A stretch of 64,000 nt of DNA from Prado023 sp963697345 (GTDB lineage: Bacteria > Actinomycetota > Actinomycetes > S36-B12 > CAIYMF01). Position 1 is the stretch's first letter. Each line of letters starts with the position of its first letter. This document shows positions 63,211 to 64,000 of this stretch, one piece after another. Position numbers and translations under genes: made by a program. The stretch spans positions 34,619-98,618 of the forward strand of contig CAVONS010000018.1 of assembly GCA_963697345.1 (NCBI GenBank), given 5' to 3'. The notes beneath the pieces are model-generated. The model made no database searches and was not told the DNA's origin. It saw only the letters and a program-made list of their open reading frames with translations.

Positions 63211-63272
63211 CGCTGACACAGGCGCTGGACGTCGCGAGGATCCCTGCCGCGCACTCAACTGCGACTCCCTAG
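63036..63272 (+). other. Out-of-frame continuation of the cyclase TPR domain
   Basis: In the frame ending at 63272 the sequence reads SRIALQIIAAAEVHAS and then REFVERERGVLP, like the usual end of such TPR modules. Adding one base near 63036-63042 joins it to the preceding gene. A real mutation or a sequencing error cannot be told apart here. Confidence 0.65.
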
Positions 63273-63344
63273 AGCAATCAGCCGACGTGCTGATAATCTC
63301 CGGAGTTCCTGAGCCGCGTGGGCTGGGGGTACCAGGAGGACGTC

Positions 63345-63767
63345 ATGACGTTGCGTGAAGAACTGACGGAGGTGGACCTGTTCCGGGCGCTGCCCGAGTC
63401 CGCCCTCGACGAAGTGATCCAGACCGGCACCACCCTCAAGCTGCGGCCGGGAACATCCGTGGTCGAGCAGGGCAGCACTGACGCCGGCTTCCAGTTGATA
63501 CGTGCCGGGTCAGCCACGGTGTCCGTGAATGGGGTCAAGCGAGCCCTGCTCACAGCGGGTGACTACTTCGGGGAGATGTCCCTGATCGACCACGCGCCGC
63601 GCTCGGCGTCGGTCACGGCTGGACCCGAGGGGGTCGAGACATTCGCCATCTCGGCCCTGACGTTCACGGCCGTGATGGACAAGTACTCAGAGATCGCCCG
63701 CGGGCTGCTCCCGGTGCTCACCGCCCGGATCAGGTTCATCGAGTCAGCGCCCTCGTCGGGTTGGTGA
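63345..63767 (+). CDS. Cyclic-nucleotide-binding domain protein (stand-alone)
   Basis: A 140-residue protein made essentially of one cNMP-binding domain. The phosphate-binding cassette is intact: GDYFGEMSLIDHAPRSASVTA, with the Glu and Arg that hold the cyclic phosphate and ribose. There is no helix-turn-helix, kinase or channel domain, so it is probably a sensor subunit or buffer. AGGAGG lies 6 nt before the ATG at 63345. It follows the cyclase gene on the same strand, suggesting a cyclase/receiver pair. Confidence 0.88.
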   Translation: MTLREELTEVDLFRALPESALDEVIQTGTTLKLRPGTSVVEQGSTDAGFQLIRAGSATVSVNGVKRALLTAGDYFGEMSLIDHAPRSASVTAGPEGVETFAISALTFTAVMDKYSEIARGLLPVLTARIRFIESAPSSGW

Positions 63768-64000
63768 CGCGCCGACGTCCGACAGACGTGGGCGATCACG
63801 CGGACGGTGGCCGCACCCACGTGTCGTGGGAGGGCGTTCCTGTGAGACATGGCGACGGCGCCTTGACCTTGGGATGCCAGCCGGCGAGCATCGTCCGCTG
63901 GGCGTCGTGGTGGACCAGTTCGGTACGCTCGCGCGCACTATGATCTACCCCCGGTGCAGGACCGAGAACCCGGCCGAGGGTCGATGATGGAGTGCTCGGT
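63768..64000. other. Right-edge region with possible start of a truncated gene
   Basis: No convincing gene is seen in 63768-63980. TATGAT at 63939-63944 is a good -10 candidate. GAGGG at 63976-63980 precedes an ATG at 63984 (or 63987), which may begin a gene cut by the window edge. Only about five codons are visible. Confidence 0.3.

Overview
The window is a chromosomal segment of a high-GC Gram-positive bacterium (Actinomycetota). This rests on the GC-rich coding sequence, many GTG starts, wax-ester-synthase/DGAT and actinobacterial protein mannosyltransferase genes, DUF families largely confined to Actinobacteria (DUF501, DUF4307, DUF4245, DUF3817, DUF1707, DUF6542), and gene order. From memory, positions 1.5-27.4 kb follow the Mycobacterium tuberculosis Rv1002c-Rv1026 order and 41.8-59.6 kb follow Rv1080c-Rv1112, with losses and insertions. 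No rRNA, IS element, phage or CRISPR array was found. Genus cannot be fixed from the sequence.

Layout. 1-3.1 kb: 5'-truncated WS/DGAT with a Lys/Ala/Pro tail, then protein O-mannosyltransferase. 3.1-9.7 kb: rsmI, then metG-tatD-rsmA-ispE, manA and a small membrane protein. 9.9-13.4 kb: ABC-F ATPase, a coupled tetR-marR pair, tRNA-Gln. 13.4-18.8 kb: glmU, thymidine kinase, prs, bL25, pth, CysQ-like phosphatase. 19-28.5 kb: mfd, SurA-like lipoprotein, mazG, eno, FtsB/DivIC, DUF501, ppx, double-ACT protein, def. 28.5-38.3 kb is more accessory: a tRNA with anticodon UAA but a short variable arm, a methyltransferase-like protein, a Bax-inhibitor-1 membrane protein, a DUF4287/hydrolase/carbonic-anhydrase operon, SGNH hydrolase, msrA, an orphan sugar-binding lipoprotein, an orphan GlmL/MutL ATPase, and ung. 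38.3-40.5 kb: a repeat-rich region and an MFS transporter broken by indels in simple repeats. 40.5-59.6 kb: ilvA, greA, DUF4307, a SURF1 operon, MFS, xth, hemolysin III, cis-prenyltransferase, PhoH, a secreted transglycosylase-like protein, class I fumarase, DUF4245, xseAB, ispH, DUF6542, rmuC, ychF. 59.7-64 kb: GNAT, a class III nucleotide cyclase/NB-ARC/TPR protein with a C-terminal frameshift, a cyclic-nucleotide-binding protein, and the unresolved window edge.

How the genes work together. Housekeeping modules cover translation (metG, tRNAs, pth, def, bL25, rsmA, rsmI), nucleotide and cell-wall precursors (prs, glmU, tdk, manA), isoprenoids (ispE, ispH, cis-prenyltransferase), DNA repair (mfd, ung, xth, xseAB, rmuC, mazG) and glycolysis/TCA (eno, fumarase). 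Many genes have a TAnnnT-like or CAnnnT-like -10 hexamer ending about 6-8 nt before the start codon and no Shine-Dalgarno, so leaderless mRNAs look common. A cAMP theme links distant parts: a cyclase and a cyclic-nucleotide-binding protein sit at the right end, and two CRP-type operators precede the secreted transglycosylase-like gene at 50.8 kb.
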